Assembly (NCBI GenBank): GCA_964035575.1
Contig: OZ037833.1
Span: 558,001-622,000, forward strand
Direction of reading: 5' to 3'
Origin: Rhynchopus sp. YZ270_cl-10
Taxonomy: Eukaryota; Euglenozoa; Diplonemea; Diplonemida; Diplonemidae
Length of the DNA: 64,000 bases
Position 1 is the stretch's first letter. Each line of letters starts with the position of its first letter. The notes below the pieces were generated by a model. It searched no databases. It saw only the letters and a list, made by a program, of their open reading frames with translations, and had not been told where the DNA came from. Shown one piece after another: positions 53,508 to 64,000 of the stretch. The position numbers and the translations under genes were made by a program.

Positions 53508-56221
53508 CAGTGCGCCTAGGAAACGGTCAACGTTTCCCAAAAGGAAACGTTGACGTTTCCCAGATTCTTGGGAAACGTTGAGGAAACGCTAAAGAAACGT
53601 TGCAAGGGGTTTTCTTTAGTTAACACATAGTATTTGACAAAACGCTCAAGACCCTCGCGAAAAGTCGCACGTCTGTGTATCCCCTCCCCGCTTGTTTTCT
53701 CCTCTCTCTTTTCTCCCCCGTTCTCCGACGCTTTCTGCACTTCAGACAAACACATTTATACCGTAGATTTGCATAATGCCCAAAAGGAAGGCGGATGACG
53801 CGTGGGACTACGTGAAGGTTGTGGAAGGTGCAGGGACAAAGCTCCGGAAGGTGGAGTGCACCTTTTGTGATAAGAAATTCTCAGTGTCGTCTGCGGGGAG
53901 GATCAAAGAACACCTCCTTGGGAAGGGGTCGTCAGTGACTGCGTGCTCCCCAAAAGACGACAAGAAGGATGAGTTTGAAATAGCAAAAGCGAAGTTGCAG
54001 AACACAGAGGCGAAGGTAACGCAGCAGAAGGACAACAAACAAACGTCGCTAGACCCCTTTCTCACACGCGTAACCACCAAGATCGAAGCCATGCAGAGTA
54101 TTAGGGACTTCTTCTACGAAGAGTGCATTCCCTTCCGGAAAGCAAAGAGCCGCTCATTCATGACGTTAGTCATGATGTTGTCGCGGATGTCTCAATCTGA
54201 GGCATCCGAGTTCAAGCCGCCATCCCCCGACGACCTTGCAGGCGAACTACTGCAGGAGTACGTCGCAGAGATGGACAAACTCTGCGAAAAGGGCATGCTT
54301 GCCGAAGCAAAGTTCGGGCTGTCGTTATTGTCGGACGGCTGGACTGATTGCAACGACAGGTCCATCTTTAACGGGATCGTGAGTACGTCCACATCGACGT
54401 ACTATGTAGATAACAAGACGAGCAAGAGAAAAACTATGGCCGCGATCGCAGACTATATCTGCTCCCTTCCTGTGCTTATCCCCGAGGAGGTAAGGTCGAA
54501 GCTGATACACATTTGTGTTGATGGGGCATGCAAGGAGGCCCTCCCCTTAATTCGAGCCCGGGTTGAGAAGGTGTTAACGTCTGTTTGTGTTCTCCACACC
54601 TATGATCTTCTTTTAGAAGATCTAGGTGACTCCTCCAAAGCGAGCACAAAGGAAGAATTCAAATTCTTCAATGAAGTCGTGCACAAAGCTACGGCGTTGG
54701 CGAAGTGGGTGAAGACACGCCAGCGCTTGGTCACACTTCTTGAGGAGAGGTCCGACAAGAGGCTGCTGCTACCTGTGGACACTCGCTTTGGAAGCTTTTT
54801 TATCATGATGCAACGGTTGCTGGACTTGAAAGGGCCGCTGCGTGAGATGTTTGCTGGTGAAGGCTTTGGCGAGTGGAAGGTTCAGCTAAGGAGTGCGGAT
54901 GCGAAGGCCACAGCTACCGAATGGGCGTCGGTTGTGCTCCAGGACGCCTTCTGGAAGAAGCTGGAGGGGGCGTGGCACATTGGAGATGTGATCTTCACCG
55001 TGTTGAAGCGTTACGACAACGACGACGCGTCGGGGAACAGCGCTTCCGTGGAGTACGTGAAGGAGGGTTTCGCCGAGCTGAAGAAGAACATCGAAGCGCT
55101 ACCCATAACTCAATTCCTCACGGCAGCACGTAAGCAAAAAATTGCAGACAGGGTGAACACCAGATGGAAATACGTTGCAGCCCCCATCCACAACGCGGCA
55201 CATGCACTGTCACCAACATTCCGCCTGACAGCGAGGGATGACGATGAGTCTAAAGCAGGGCTGAAGGTATGTATGGCAGGTGACCTTCGCATAATCTGCT
55301 TTACTACAGGAGGCGCTGCTGCGGTATTATGATGAAGAGAAAGCACTGCAAGCTTTGGAAGAGTACGAAAACTGGAGCACGCAAAATTTCGGTGTACTAG
55401 AAGAAAAGGCGATCGCGTCGAAGTGGGGTGGACACAAGTGGTGGTCCATGTTCGGAGCAGAATGGCCTCTGCTCAAAGAGCTGGCAACAATCATGCTCGC
55501 TCAAACTTCATCTGTTGGTGCGGCTGAGAGAGGTTGGAGCTGCTACGGCGACGTAAAAACCAGGAAGCGCAATGGGTTGTCAGCCAGCACGGCTGACAAA
55601 CTTACACGCATTCTGTACAACAAGAGGAACACGTCCACCACCCACGTCGTGGCCGGTTACTGGGAGCTTGACGAGGTGGTGCTAGGAGACGACAGTGTGG
55701 ATGGAATCGAAGGATGATTTTTTTTTTGTTTTTTTTTGTTTTTTTTTACGTTCTTTGTTTTCATTGTGTTTTTTTCCTGTTGAAACTGCGCATTTTCAAC
55801 ACCTACTTTTTTGTCTTTGTTGGTATCCAATAAAGAACCCCAGGTAGGTTGACCTCAAAAAAAAATCTCAGCGACTTGTTTTTTCTTGGGTGGGGTTGTA
55901 ACAATCTCAGCTTGGGCGGAGTGCAGTATCTGTCCTCAGATCAGTTTGGAAGCCATCCCGACATCTTTTATGATGTCCCAACTGAGTATTGTCACCACTC
56001 ATGTACAATTTTTTGTGATGTTGTTCCTGTTGTGACGCTGTGGTGATAAAGACATCGTCGCGGGGGGTTTTTTTTTGTTTTCCCCGTTTCCCTTCACGTT
56101 TCCCAAAACCACGTTTCGTAACGTTTCCAACAAAGAAACGCCAACGTTTCCCGTTTCCCAACGTTTCCGTTTCCCAGTTTTTTGGGAAACGTGCGTTTCC
56201 CCACGTTTCCTAAAAGCACTG
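53508..56221 (+). mobile_element. Complete hAT transposon (2714 bp)
   Basis: Inverted ends CAGTGCGCCTAGGAAACG and CGTTTCCTAAAAGCACTG enclose a full transposase gene. The target duplication CCCTAGGG is perfect (53500-53507, 56222-56229). Both ends are packed with subterminal copies of AAACGTTG/GGGAAACGT in both orientations, which fit transposase binding sites. It lies in the right terminal repeat of the TA-flanked element, so it is the younger insertion. It differs in end sequence from the three MITEs (CAGGGCG), so it is not their obvious source. Confidence 0.97.
53776..55717 (+). CDS. hAT transposase (BED zinc finger), two exons
   Basis: Exons 53776-55266 and 55310-55717 give 632 residues; the 43-nt intron GTATGT...CTACAG is needed, because without it the frame stops before the C-terminal domain. 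The BED finger is at the N-terminus (VECTFCDKKFSV, then H in IKEHLLG and a Cys in TACSPK). The RNase-H-like core has LSDGWTDCNDRSIF (first Asp), IHICVDGACKEALPL (second Asp) and the hAT CxxH motif CVLHTYDLLLEDLG. The C-terminal dimerisation domain holds TSSVGAAERGWSCYGDVKT then RKRNGLS. The enzyme cuts and pastes the element. All key residues seem present and there is no stop, so it may be active. CAATAAAG at 55829 may be the poly(A) signal. Confidence 0.95.
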
Positions 56222-56226
56222 CCCTA

Positions 56227-56259
<33 letters not shown>
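56227..56259 (+). repeat. G33 tract
   Basis: About 33 G in a row right of the hAT target duplication. Runs of this length are often wrong in assemblies. Confidence 0.85.
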
Positions 56260-56261
<2 letters not shown>

Positions 56262-56401
56262 AGTTAGGGGTAATAATGCGAGACAGCTGAGAAATATGAA
56301 AATGTGTTGCCAGACCGATGATTGTTTGTTGCCACGTCAAAAGGCGATGGCAACACGATGAGTGATTTGCGCATCTAGATAATTTTTGTAGCGGGTTTAC
56401 C

Positions 56402-56515
56402 ATGGACGAATACGAGGGGTCGAAGGGGTCGAACGAGGGGTCGAGCGAAGAAGATGAAGACGGTGAAGATGAAGAAGATGTACAGATGTGGTGGCCCCTG
56501 CACGCATTTTGGTGA
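56402..56515 (+). CDS. Possible 37-residue acidic protein
   Basis: An ATG in a good context (ACCATGG) starts MDEYEGSKGSNEGSSEEDED, an acidic run, and ends MWWPLHAFW. It is short, and the GGGGTCGA units inside are repetitive (also at about 30190), so a chance frame is as likely as a gene. Confidence 0.2.
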   Translation: MDEYEGSKGSNEGSSEEDEDGEDEEDVQMWWPLHAFW

Positions 56516-56572
56516 CTCGGGTTTGTTTTGTGAGTATTGTTTCGATAAAGAGGATTGAAAAATGTTTTTTTT

Positions 56573-56761
56573 TTAAAGTGCTTTTGTGCTCTGTTTATTG
56601 ATTAGTGGTGTTATAGACGTAGTCTGAGATGAAGACTTATCTCCAAAGAGGGGAGGAAGGCATACCCAGTCAAGATAGTTAGCGACGCAGAGCATGGGAT
56701 GCACGAAGTGAATGATGATCGTCAGCAGTGTGAACGTTTTCTGCCATTCCCCTTCGGCCAT
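56573..56761 (-). CDS. Small membrane protein, 62 residues, unknown
   Basis: ATG in a good context (CACAATGGCC at 56761) gives MAEGEWQKTFTLLTIIIHFV and then a second hydrophobic part (HPMLCVANYLDWVCLPPLF) and a polar Ser/Thr tail. The size and one or two helices recall small subunits of mitochondrial complexes, but no family is recognised. A longer frame reaching up to about 56845 has no better ATG. It lies on the same strand as the other genes. Confidence 0.4.
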   Translation of the reverse strand: MAEGEWQKTFTLLTIIIHFVHPMLCVANYLDWVCLPPLFGDKSSSQTTSITPLINKQSTKAL

Positions 56762-56897
56762 TGTGTGGTGTGTTGTGTTGTGTGTTGTGTGTGGGTGACC
56801 CTTCTTACTGTCTCCCTCTTGTTTTTTGCTTCTTTTATTCCCCAAAGGAACGCCTGAGAAGGGGGGGGGGGATTTAAATGGGTTTTCATAAAGTTAC

Positions 56898-57013
56898 CAC
56901 CTGATTTTTACCCCGCGGATAGGCGCGGATAGGTCCGGATATGGCCGGATAGTGCAAGGATAGACAGGATAGGGCCAAAAGCCGGTTTTTTTTTTTGGGG
57001 GTAAAATCAGGTG
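56898..57013. mobile_element. 116-bp MITE with ends CACCTGATTTTTACCCC
   Basis: CACCTGATTTTTACCCC on the left is inverted at the right (GGGGGTAAAATCAGGTG). The inside is a run of GGATA units (CGGATAGGCGCGGATAGG). Confidence 0.75.
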
Positions 57014-60000
57014 GAGTTATTAAAAAATGCAAAAATAGAAAACGACATTTCAGGATATGACAGTTGAAGCATAAACGAAAGACTGTGTTTATTCACTGAG
57101 TGAGGTGTACGTGGAAAACCATAATCCGCTAAAAAGCGCGCACCATCCGTCGTTTTTCCATTTCTATTTGACAATGCTTTGATTATTCAAAAAAATACAC
57201 CTCCCCTCTTTTTTTTTTCTCCTCCATAAAAACGAGCCTTTTTTTTGAAGATCTTTTTCAAACGGAGAGATCTTCTGTCTACAAAAATTTAGGGGTGTGG
57301 GGATGGGTGGGGGAGTACTTGACACTACTTTGACTCGCGAGAGAGAGACAAAGTATAAATTTAAGATTTTTTTTATTTAGAAAATCTGTTGCTTTTTTTT
57401 GGTCTTCACTTTTGATTTTGCATTTTATTTACTTTTTTTTGTGTTATCGACCATTGCCCCTATTAGTAGGGGTTTTCTGAGGTGACAGATTTCAACGTTA
57501 ATTCGATTAGGGAATACGGATACGGAGGAATGCATTATGACTAGCATTTACCTACCATTTGTGAACAACGGGAGGGTGGAGGGACCCCGATTTCTCTCAA
57601 AAAAAAATTGGTACAAAGAAAAGCAAAAAAGGGGAATATGTTTGGGGAATAGGCAAAGCGTTCTGATGTATTTATTACCATTTATAACGCAAAGAAAAAA
57701 GATCGGGTTTTTTGTTTGTGCGCTAAGCCGGAAAAGCTCAAAGCTGAAAAAAAATTGTGTTGACCTGAAGTACGGTTGTTGGTTAATTGAGTACTCCAAA
57801 GAAAACAAGCAAGCTTCTGTCTTTTTCAATCCGTTTTGCCCGCAGCGCTGCTTCTCCAATCTTTTTTAGAATTGACAACAAGTTGTTTTATCAAAAATGA
57901 GAAAGTTTTCGATAAGATGAACGTAAGCCTCACTGTGCTTAGTTATCTTGATATTCAGAGGAAATGTTCTGGATCAAGCCTCTCGTGCCTTGCACACATC
58001 GAGAACAAAAAATGGTTGTTAGATGACCCTGAGCTTCATGTTCGTGGTCACCTACATTTCACCTTTGACATAAACGGAGGTTGGTTAGGAGAGAAAACGG
58101 GGGGGTGGGGTGGGGGGGATAATCTAAGTGAAAAAGGGGAGGGAAAGGAGGGGGGGGGAAAAAACGAGCTTCGTCTGGAGAAAAAAGGGGGGGTTTTTTT
58201 TTTTTAAATGGTACAGATCGAGCTCTGTTGGTTCTAAAACAGAAAATGAAATAAAAAGGCATGGAAGAAAATGTATCTAAATATGGGTGTGAGAAGGGTT
58301 TTTTGTTGACAATTTTGGGGAGAGGGGAGGGGGAATTTTGAATAAAACACTATTTTGTTTGAAAACTTGGTTGTATTAGTGTAGCCACCCTAGAGTGTCC
58401 TCCACTATACTAAACACTACTTTTTTTTGTTGCTGCATCGTACAATTACCCACCAAAGAAAGAGGTGGGGGGGTTTGTACTCAGAATGTAACCCTGAAGG
58501 GGGTGGGGGACCAGTGGACCAGGGACTCCGCTAGGTACTAAAGTTCTGTTGATTGTCAACAGAACTTTTTGAAAATGGGGAAAAAAAAAAAAAAAAAAAA
58601 AGTTCTGCTGAGTGGTTCAGACCCGTTCTACCTGTCAAAAAAGCTCAGGAGAAGAAGATATGGAGAGGTGAGTGCTCAAACGTCCCAAAAAAGTCAAAAT
58701 CGGGCGTTGAAAAAAAAAAAAGTTGCGTACCGTGCGCCTGCGGCGCAAGCATGTACCCCACCACGTGGACCATCAACAGAACATTTTCAAAATCGGAAAT
58801 CCTAGCGGAGAGCCTGCAGTAGACTTTAAAAAAAAAAAAAACATAATATAGGACAAATCCAATGAGGGTTTATGGACTGTCCCTTATTGCATCGACAATT
58901 ACCTAAGGAACCCATACAATGTTTGAATCCGTTTTTTTTTTTTTTGTTGTGCTCGGAAAGGTGAAACCATTGATTTTTTCAGCATATTACTCAGGGAAAT
59001 GAGGGAGAAATCAGGTCAAAAAGCGCGGGCAAACGGCGGGAGTAACTATTGACTCTCTCTTGAGGAAGCTAAACTGCCTTCTAATAATGACGCGCATGAA
59101 TGGACCCAATGAGATTCGTTCTTCTTGCCCCCCTCATCAGGCAGTATTACCTGCCCACAAGGGCACAAGGAAAAAAGCCCTCCATTACTTCCCTTTGAAG
59201 ATACGATGTTTTTTTTTTGCCTTCTCTGGCTACTATATTTTCTCAAAAAAGAAAGGTTTATAAGATGAACCTAAGCCTCTCGTGATTAGTCACCTTAAAA
59301 AAAAGACAAAAAAAAAAATGTGAGTAATCCATCTGCGGATGAAGGTTTTGTGTGAAGAAGTAGGTTCAACAGATAGTTGGTGTTTCAGGGGAAGAAAAAG
59401 AGAACACGAAAACAGTGCACAACACGAAATAGTCTCCTCCACAAGCTTCAGCGTGACTGTATCTTGAATTGCCACTAATACATTCAAAAAGAAAGCCTTT
59501 GTTAGATGTACGCGCCTCTCGTGCAGACACACACACATCAAGCTTTCTTTTTCAAAAAAAATCAACAAACCTGACAGTCAGTACCAAATCACCTACAGTT
59601 TAGAATACTAATTTGAGAAGCACTAATGATGCTAGTCTAAATGCTAGGCTAAACGAATAAATCCCCCAAAGGGTCATTCTGGGACAGCAAAAGAAAAGAA
59701 GAAAATAAAAAAAACTAACTAAAACAGAAAGAACGGTATGGGAATGGGGTATGTTTAACTATTTTTTTTGACACAAAAATGAAAAAGAAGGGGGAAAAAA
59801 CAAAGCAGAAAGGGCGACGGTGATGTGAGACCATGATCACACCCCCCTCTATTTTTCTTTTTCTTCTTCTTCTCCTCTTTTTTCCTTTTTCTTTGGGAAA
59901 TTTGTTGGATTAGTGTAGCTGCCATTGAGACAGTCTTCACTATGCGTGTGCTTTGTTTTTTTTTTGTTTTTTGTTGTTTCGACAATCGCCTACGAACCCA

Positions 60001-60381
60001 TTTGGGAATTCTTTTTTTTTTCCTTTTTTTTTTTTTTTTTTGGATATTTGACAACTTGCCACAAAAACGCGCGAGATGCACACTTTGTTAGGCTATCTGT
60101 TTTTTTTTTTTTCTACAGTTTTGATTTTTATTTAGTTCTTTTTTTCTGAAAATAATTGACAAACGTACATTGTTGCCTCGCAGAGTATGCGGTGAAACCT
60201 GCACGGAATTTTTTTTTACTAGAATCAAAAGTCTTTTGCTCAGACGAACCCCCCACACCCCCATTCATACTGAGACAAACCACAAAGACTTTACAAGCCA
60301 CCACCATATTCTTCTCTTTCCCCCCTAATAGGGCCTATACTCTGTTTCCCAGCTCATTGGAAATTAATACGCATTTTGCGT
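57014..60381. other. 3.4-kb spacer rich in short hairpin repeats, no gene
   Basis: AAGATGAACGTAAGCC-type hairpins cluster at 57909-58058 (three in a row: AAGATGAAC/GTTATCTT, a CCTTGCACACATC piece, and AGATGACC/GGTCACCT). A-tailed variants lie at about 58355-58412 and 59897-59941, and an AAGATGAACC hairpin at 59254-59300. Homopolymers are frequent. No gene recognised. Confidence 0.5.
59254..59300 (+). repeat. AAGATGAACC hairpin repeat
   Basis: GTTTATAAGATGAACCTAAG then CCTCTCGTGATTAGTCACC and TTAAAAAAAAG. The pairs AAGATGA/TCACCTT and TAA/TTA surround the CCTCTCGTG loop. This is close to the consensus of the family. Confidence 0.6.
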
Positions 60382-61828
60382 CTATTCGCATTGCGAGGGG
60401 AATTCTCTGAGTGCACGGGCGACCTCCACTGCTACCTTCTTCGGAAGGGAGGGGATCTCCTCGAGCAGTGCCTTGCCTCTGTGCAGCAGGCGCTGCATAG
60501 CGAGTGTCTGCAGGGTTGGTGGCTCCAGCTCAATCTCGATGCAGTCGTTGCGGTATCTGTTGTGTGGTTTTGTTTTTGTTTTGTTTTTTGTTGTGTCATT
60601 CACCCACGACATACCCCCCAGCGAAGCCCCCAAACGTCAGCACCGTATTCTGCCAGCGCACTGTTGTGGGCCGCGTTCTCCCCCCAAACGCAATGCCTTC
60701 ATTGATCTGCGTCCACGTTCTGCTGTTGAGGTCGAGCTGGTGTGAGTCCGTGAGGTACGCATATGCGCCGCCTGCAAAGATGGAGAGCACACCATTCGCG
60801 TAGAGTGCGGTCGAGCACATCCTGTGGACAGGCGGGTTCACGCCGTAGGTGATCACCTCCGCTGCGCTGAAGGACGCAACGTCCAGCTCGAACACATCGT
60901 TGAGAAACCCTGCCCCGTCCACATCAGTCCGCCCACCGAAAATCAAATACTTAGACGAGCCTTCCCTCATCGCACCTACGTGGTACATTCTCGGCGGTGG
61001 GATGGTGCCTGCATAATCCATAGGGGTCCACACCCCTTCACAGATGTCGAACTCCCAGAGGTCGTTGAACAGAATGAGGGGCTGGTTTGCGTCGTCCTGG
61101 CCACCGCCGAAGATGTACATTTTGTTGTTGTATGTGAAAGCGGTGTGGCCTTTTCTTGACTCAGGTCTGCGGCGGCCTACGTAATAGATATGACTCCACT
61201 CCAGGGTTTTCAAATCAAGCTTCCACAGATCGTTCAACCACCAGTTGTGTACTCCTCCCCTCGCAGCGACCCCTCCAAAGACATACATAAAGCCGTCCTG
61301 CACTACTGCAGTATGCCCTGCCCTCGCAAGGGGACAGTGCAGTTCATCCTGCTTAATTTCCTTCCACGATTTTTTGACGAAGTTGTACGTCCAAAGGTCG
61401 CTGAAACAGCCGGAATCCCTCCCACCAAAGATTATCATGGTATCTTCATGGACGACCGCGGTGTGGCCAAATCGTGGGGGAGGTGCTGGGGTGTTTTCGT
61501 GGGTTGTAGTGTGGTGTGATGAGATTCGCTGTTTGAAGATATGCGATGCATCGTATGCGGCTAGCTCGGTGAGGTCAACCTCTTTAAGAACATTGTTTGC
61601 AGCACGGAACAGACGTCTCACCGAGCTTTGTGGAGGTGTCGCAGGCGGGCACTGTGTACTCAACGAATCCTCGCGCCCAACAGATGTCACCTCCCTCCCC
61701 GGCGTCCGTTCTGCATCCATCCCGCTCGGAGACGGCATCGCTACCATTGGAGCAGGGGAAGACATTCTCGGGGACGAGCCCATCACCTCCTGGCAAGGTG
61801 ATGCAAACGACGCATCCATTGCGGACAT
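60382..61828 (-). CDS. Kelch-repeat propeller protein, two exons
   Basis: Exons 60615-61828 and 60382-60556 (complement) give 462 residues; the 58-nt intron (GTATGT...CAG) splits a Gly codon. The N-terminal 115 residues are Ser/Pro-rich. Then six kelch blades follow: RFGHTAVVHEDTMIIFGG, RAGHTAVVQDGFMYVFGG, RKGHTAFTYNNKMYIFGG, RMYHVGAMREGSSKYLIFGG, a fifth with LSIFAGGAY and a last with TVLTFGGFAGG. After the join comes a helical tail (TLQTLAMQRLLHRGKALLEE and VAVEVARALREF). Kelch propellers are interaction platforms (ubiquitin ligase adaptors, actin or signalling scaffolds); no further catalytic domain shows the role. A 27-bp G-rich repeat stands about 100 bp upstream of the ATG. Confidence 0.93.
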
Positions 61829-61930
61829 AGAGATTCAGAGAAAGAGGGGAGGAATGGGGAGCGGGGGGAGAGAGAGAGAAAGATGGAAGGAGGAAGGGGG
61901 AGCGGAAACAATGTGTGAGATGGGAGGGAA

Positions 61931-62040
61931 GGGGGAAAGAGAAGGGGGGGAGGGGGAGGGGGAAAGAGAAGGGGGGGAGGGGGAGGGGGAAAGAGAAGGG
62001 GGGGAGGGGGAGGGGGAAAGAGAAGGGGGGGAGGGGGGGG
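61931..62040 (+). repeat. 27-bp G-rich tandem repeat upstream of the kelch gene
   Basis: Four units with the spacing mark AAAGAGAAG at 61936, 61963, 61990 and 62017, each with several G-runs of five or more. The plus strand could form G-quadruplexes; on the coding (minus) strand it is a pyrimidine tract in the leader or promoter. Confidence 0.85.
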
Positions 62041-64000
62041 TTTGTTTCCTAGAGAGGGGGTTTTTTTTGTGGAGGGGTGTGAGTATGAAGAAAAAAATGG
62101 GGCCTTTTTTTATTAAAACTAATTAGAAAACACAACCTGTGTAGATATACAAATTTGTAAAAGGGGCAGAATTTTTTGTGGTTCGTCATTATCTTATTGT
62201 CTTGTTTGTCAGGACGAACAGTCAAAAAAAAAGGTCCCTTTTTTGTTGTCATTAGAAAAATTTATCGTGCGATGAATTTTCGTTTGATGTTTGGCTTGAG
62301 GTTTGAGGGAAGGACAGATGCACGATAACCATGTCACCCGGTTAACTTAAAAAAAACAAGATTATTTTTTGCATGATTTTACATGCAAAAATCCTATTAT
62401 TTAGAATATATTACCGGGTTACAGGGTCAACGTGTGTTGTATTTAGGGTTTGGAGGGGAAGGTGAGCCAAGGGTGGCAATGAACATGCCGTATTTGGCTT
62501 GGGATAAACAGCAAATAAATAAAGCTTTTTGTAAAGATAAACCACCCCTCTGCGCATTGATATACCTTAACACAAAAGGAAACGATCAATTTCATACACT
62601 TTCCATTCAAAAGAAGAGAAAGCACACAAAAGGATGGAAACGAAAAAAAAAAGAAAAAAAAAGAGGAAAAAAAGACAAAGAATGGGTAGTTGAAACGTGC
62701 TAAAAACGCAGCTCGGTTGTGCTCATACCAAGGGTGGGGTGGGAGGTAAAGGGATGGCAAAGTCTAACAGAACCCACGGTCTAAACACGTTTCGGATTGA
62801 GATTTGAGTATGGAAAGCAAAATATGTCGGTTTTTTTGCTTTTTTTTGAATGAAATTTGTCGAAAAAAATATTGTGGTGAATAGCTGGCTCTTGTGTTGC
62901 CACACAACTCTCCATTTGCCACCTTTTAAATATTTTTTTTTTTTTGAAAAACTTGACTGTTCCTTTTTTAGGAAATTTTTAGGCAGAGCATGCACGGTCC
63001 TGGAGGCTTCAAGAAAATGGAGTCTGCGGGGCTAAAGAGGAAGTTGCCTTTCCTAAACGTACACACAACTGGAAAAAAAGGGGAAGGTGTCGTCACTGCG
63101 ATTGACCTTCAAGTAACTCGAGCCAATGCTGTCTGGGTAAAAAAAAAGGGGTGGGAGGCTGAGCCAAATAACGTTCTGATGACAAATCAATTTCCCATTT
63201 CTTTGGAACATTTTTTTTCTAATAAACAAAGGGTCGCGCTTGAGATTGAAATTAGGTGAAGTGTTATTTTTTTTCCTCTCTCCCTCACCCTCTTTCGTGC
63301 GCAACTTATTGTTCACAGAATCGATCCACAAAATTGGTACTGCCGATTTAAAGAAACAAGAAAAAGAAAAGAGAACCAACGGGTCTGCTGGGGGGAAAGT
63401 GAATTTGATAGTGCAAAACGCCTCTGGGACGCAGGGCACAAAAAAGAAAAAAACAGAAAAATAGAGTATGTGCTGCTTCTCATGTACATACAAAAGGGGG
63501 GTTTGAACAAATGGTATTGTCAGGTGTGCCTCTTCGTGCACAACACATCTTTTTAAAAGTACAACCCATATTATTCCATTTGAGATCGGGGTGGGGCGGG
63601 AAAACTTCCCGGGGGCGGTAAAGGGTGGGGGGGTATTACAGTGAACACTTTTACTATTTTACAAATGAGAGTTGGGGGGGAAAATAATAGCCCTGTTTGT
63701 CCCCCTCCCCTGCCTTCCGTTCAGCTTTCACGTCCACAGGGTTGTGTAACTGTTTCGTGGAAACAAAAGTAGCAGGAAGGGAGGAGGGGGTGACGGGCGA
63801 AGGCTATATTTTTCTTCTTCCTTTTTTTTTCTCTCAAAAACTTGTTTTGTATTAGTACAAACACCCCAAAGGATGAGCTCTAGCAGTTTCGAAAGAGCTT
63901 TTTCCTCCCACTGTAACCTGCGATGTAGCACCACGCTGGATGATAGGGTCACATGATCAGTTCATCATGATGGGTTGCATGATGACGGGGGTGTCGTTAC
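62041..64000. other. Right-end spacer of 2 kb, no gene
   Basis: A perfect stem TTTTTGCATG/CATGCAAAAA lies at about 62367-62393. GTAGTTGAAACGTGCTAAAA at about 62687 and GTGCAAAACGCCTCTGGGAC at about 63410 are pieces of dispersed repeats, and an A-tailed variant is at about 63836-63890. No coding region recognised. Confidence 0.5.

Noticed and set aside
53508-56221. The hAT transposon as source of the CAGGGCG MITEs
   Set aside because: Terminal repeats share only the first CAG and the subterminal motifs differ completely.

Overview
The window reads as nuclear DNA of a protist, most likely a euglenozoan on the kinetoplastid/diplonemid side. Three independent signs point there. First, there are proteins of the BILBO1 type (flagellar pocket collar), with a ubiquitin-like N-terminal domain, EF-hands and a coiled coil. 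Second, a sequence at 18516-18552 matches the conserved 3' part of kinetoplastid and diplonemid spliced leaders. Third, nearly all host genes lie head-to-tail on the minus strand, as in directional gene clusters. Unlike typical trypanosomatids, the genes here carry ordinary cis-introns (GTATGY...CAG, 43 to 919 nt). Several genes also have a pyrimidine stretch and AG shortly before the ATG, which would suit trans-splicing. The exact lineage cannot be fixed from the sequence alone.

Layout of the host genes, left to right (minus strand unless noted): a WD40-repeat protein running off the left edge (1-926); a doubtful small membrane protein (1682-2026); an MFSD5-like molybdate-anion transporter (6012-7247); Rab14 in two exons (10425-11164); an RRM and zinc-ribbon protein in three exons (12081-14272); a MutT/MTH1-like Nudix hydrolase (14821-15339); BILBO1 in two exons (17181-18342); a short BILBO1-domain protein (34556-35062), with a third BILBO1-domain copy, probably decayed, on the plus strand next to it (35404-36089); a USP32-type ubiquitin protease rebuilt from three exons (38353-44048); a probable mitochondrial inner-membrane protein in three exons (46636-48245); a three-TM protein with a Gly/Pro tail (50818-51468); a 62-residue membrane protein (56573-56761); and a kelch-repeat protein in two exons (60382-61828).

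The rest, well over half of the window, is repeat-rich non-coding DNA. Mobile elements include one complete-looking hAT transposon with its own 43-nt intron and 8-bp target duplication (53508-56221), inserted into the end of a 1.6-kb TA-flanked inverted-repeat element. There are also three copies of a 740-755 bp hAT-type MITE, each with a perfect 8-bp target duplication; a LINE-like fragment in a USP32 intron; and several foldback elements. Two of the foldbacks (about 23.2-24.2 kb and 30.9-32.9 kb) contain long palindromes that can fold as a cloverleaf of three arms, each capped by the same loop motif. Satellites are (GTACCCA)n, (CCATCATG)n, (CCCAGGTA)n, a 22-bp and a 70-bp minisatellite. Two stray pieces of SSU rRNA are present.

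The most unusual signal is a set of short dispersed elements (40-110 nt), A-tailed or flanked by A-runs and able to form hairpins. They occur throughout the spacers, and in two cases they make up most of an intron (Rab14, BILBO1). A separate structured element of about 97 nt is present as two identical copies and one diverged intronic copy that keeps its hairpin through compensating changes. Long homopolymer runs throughout may also hide assembly errors.
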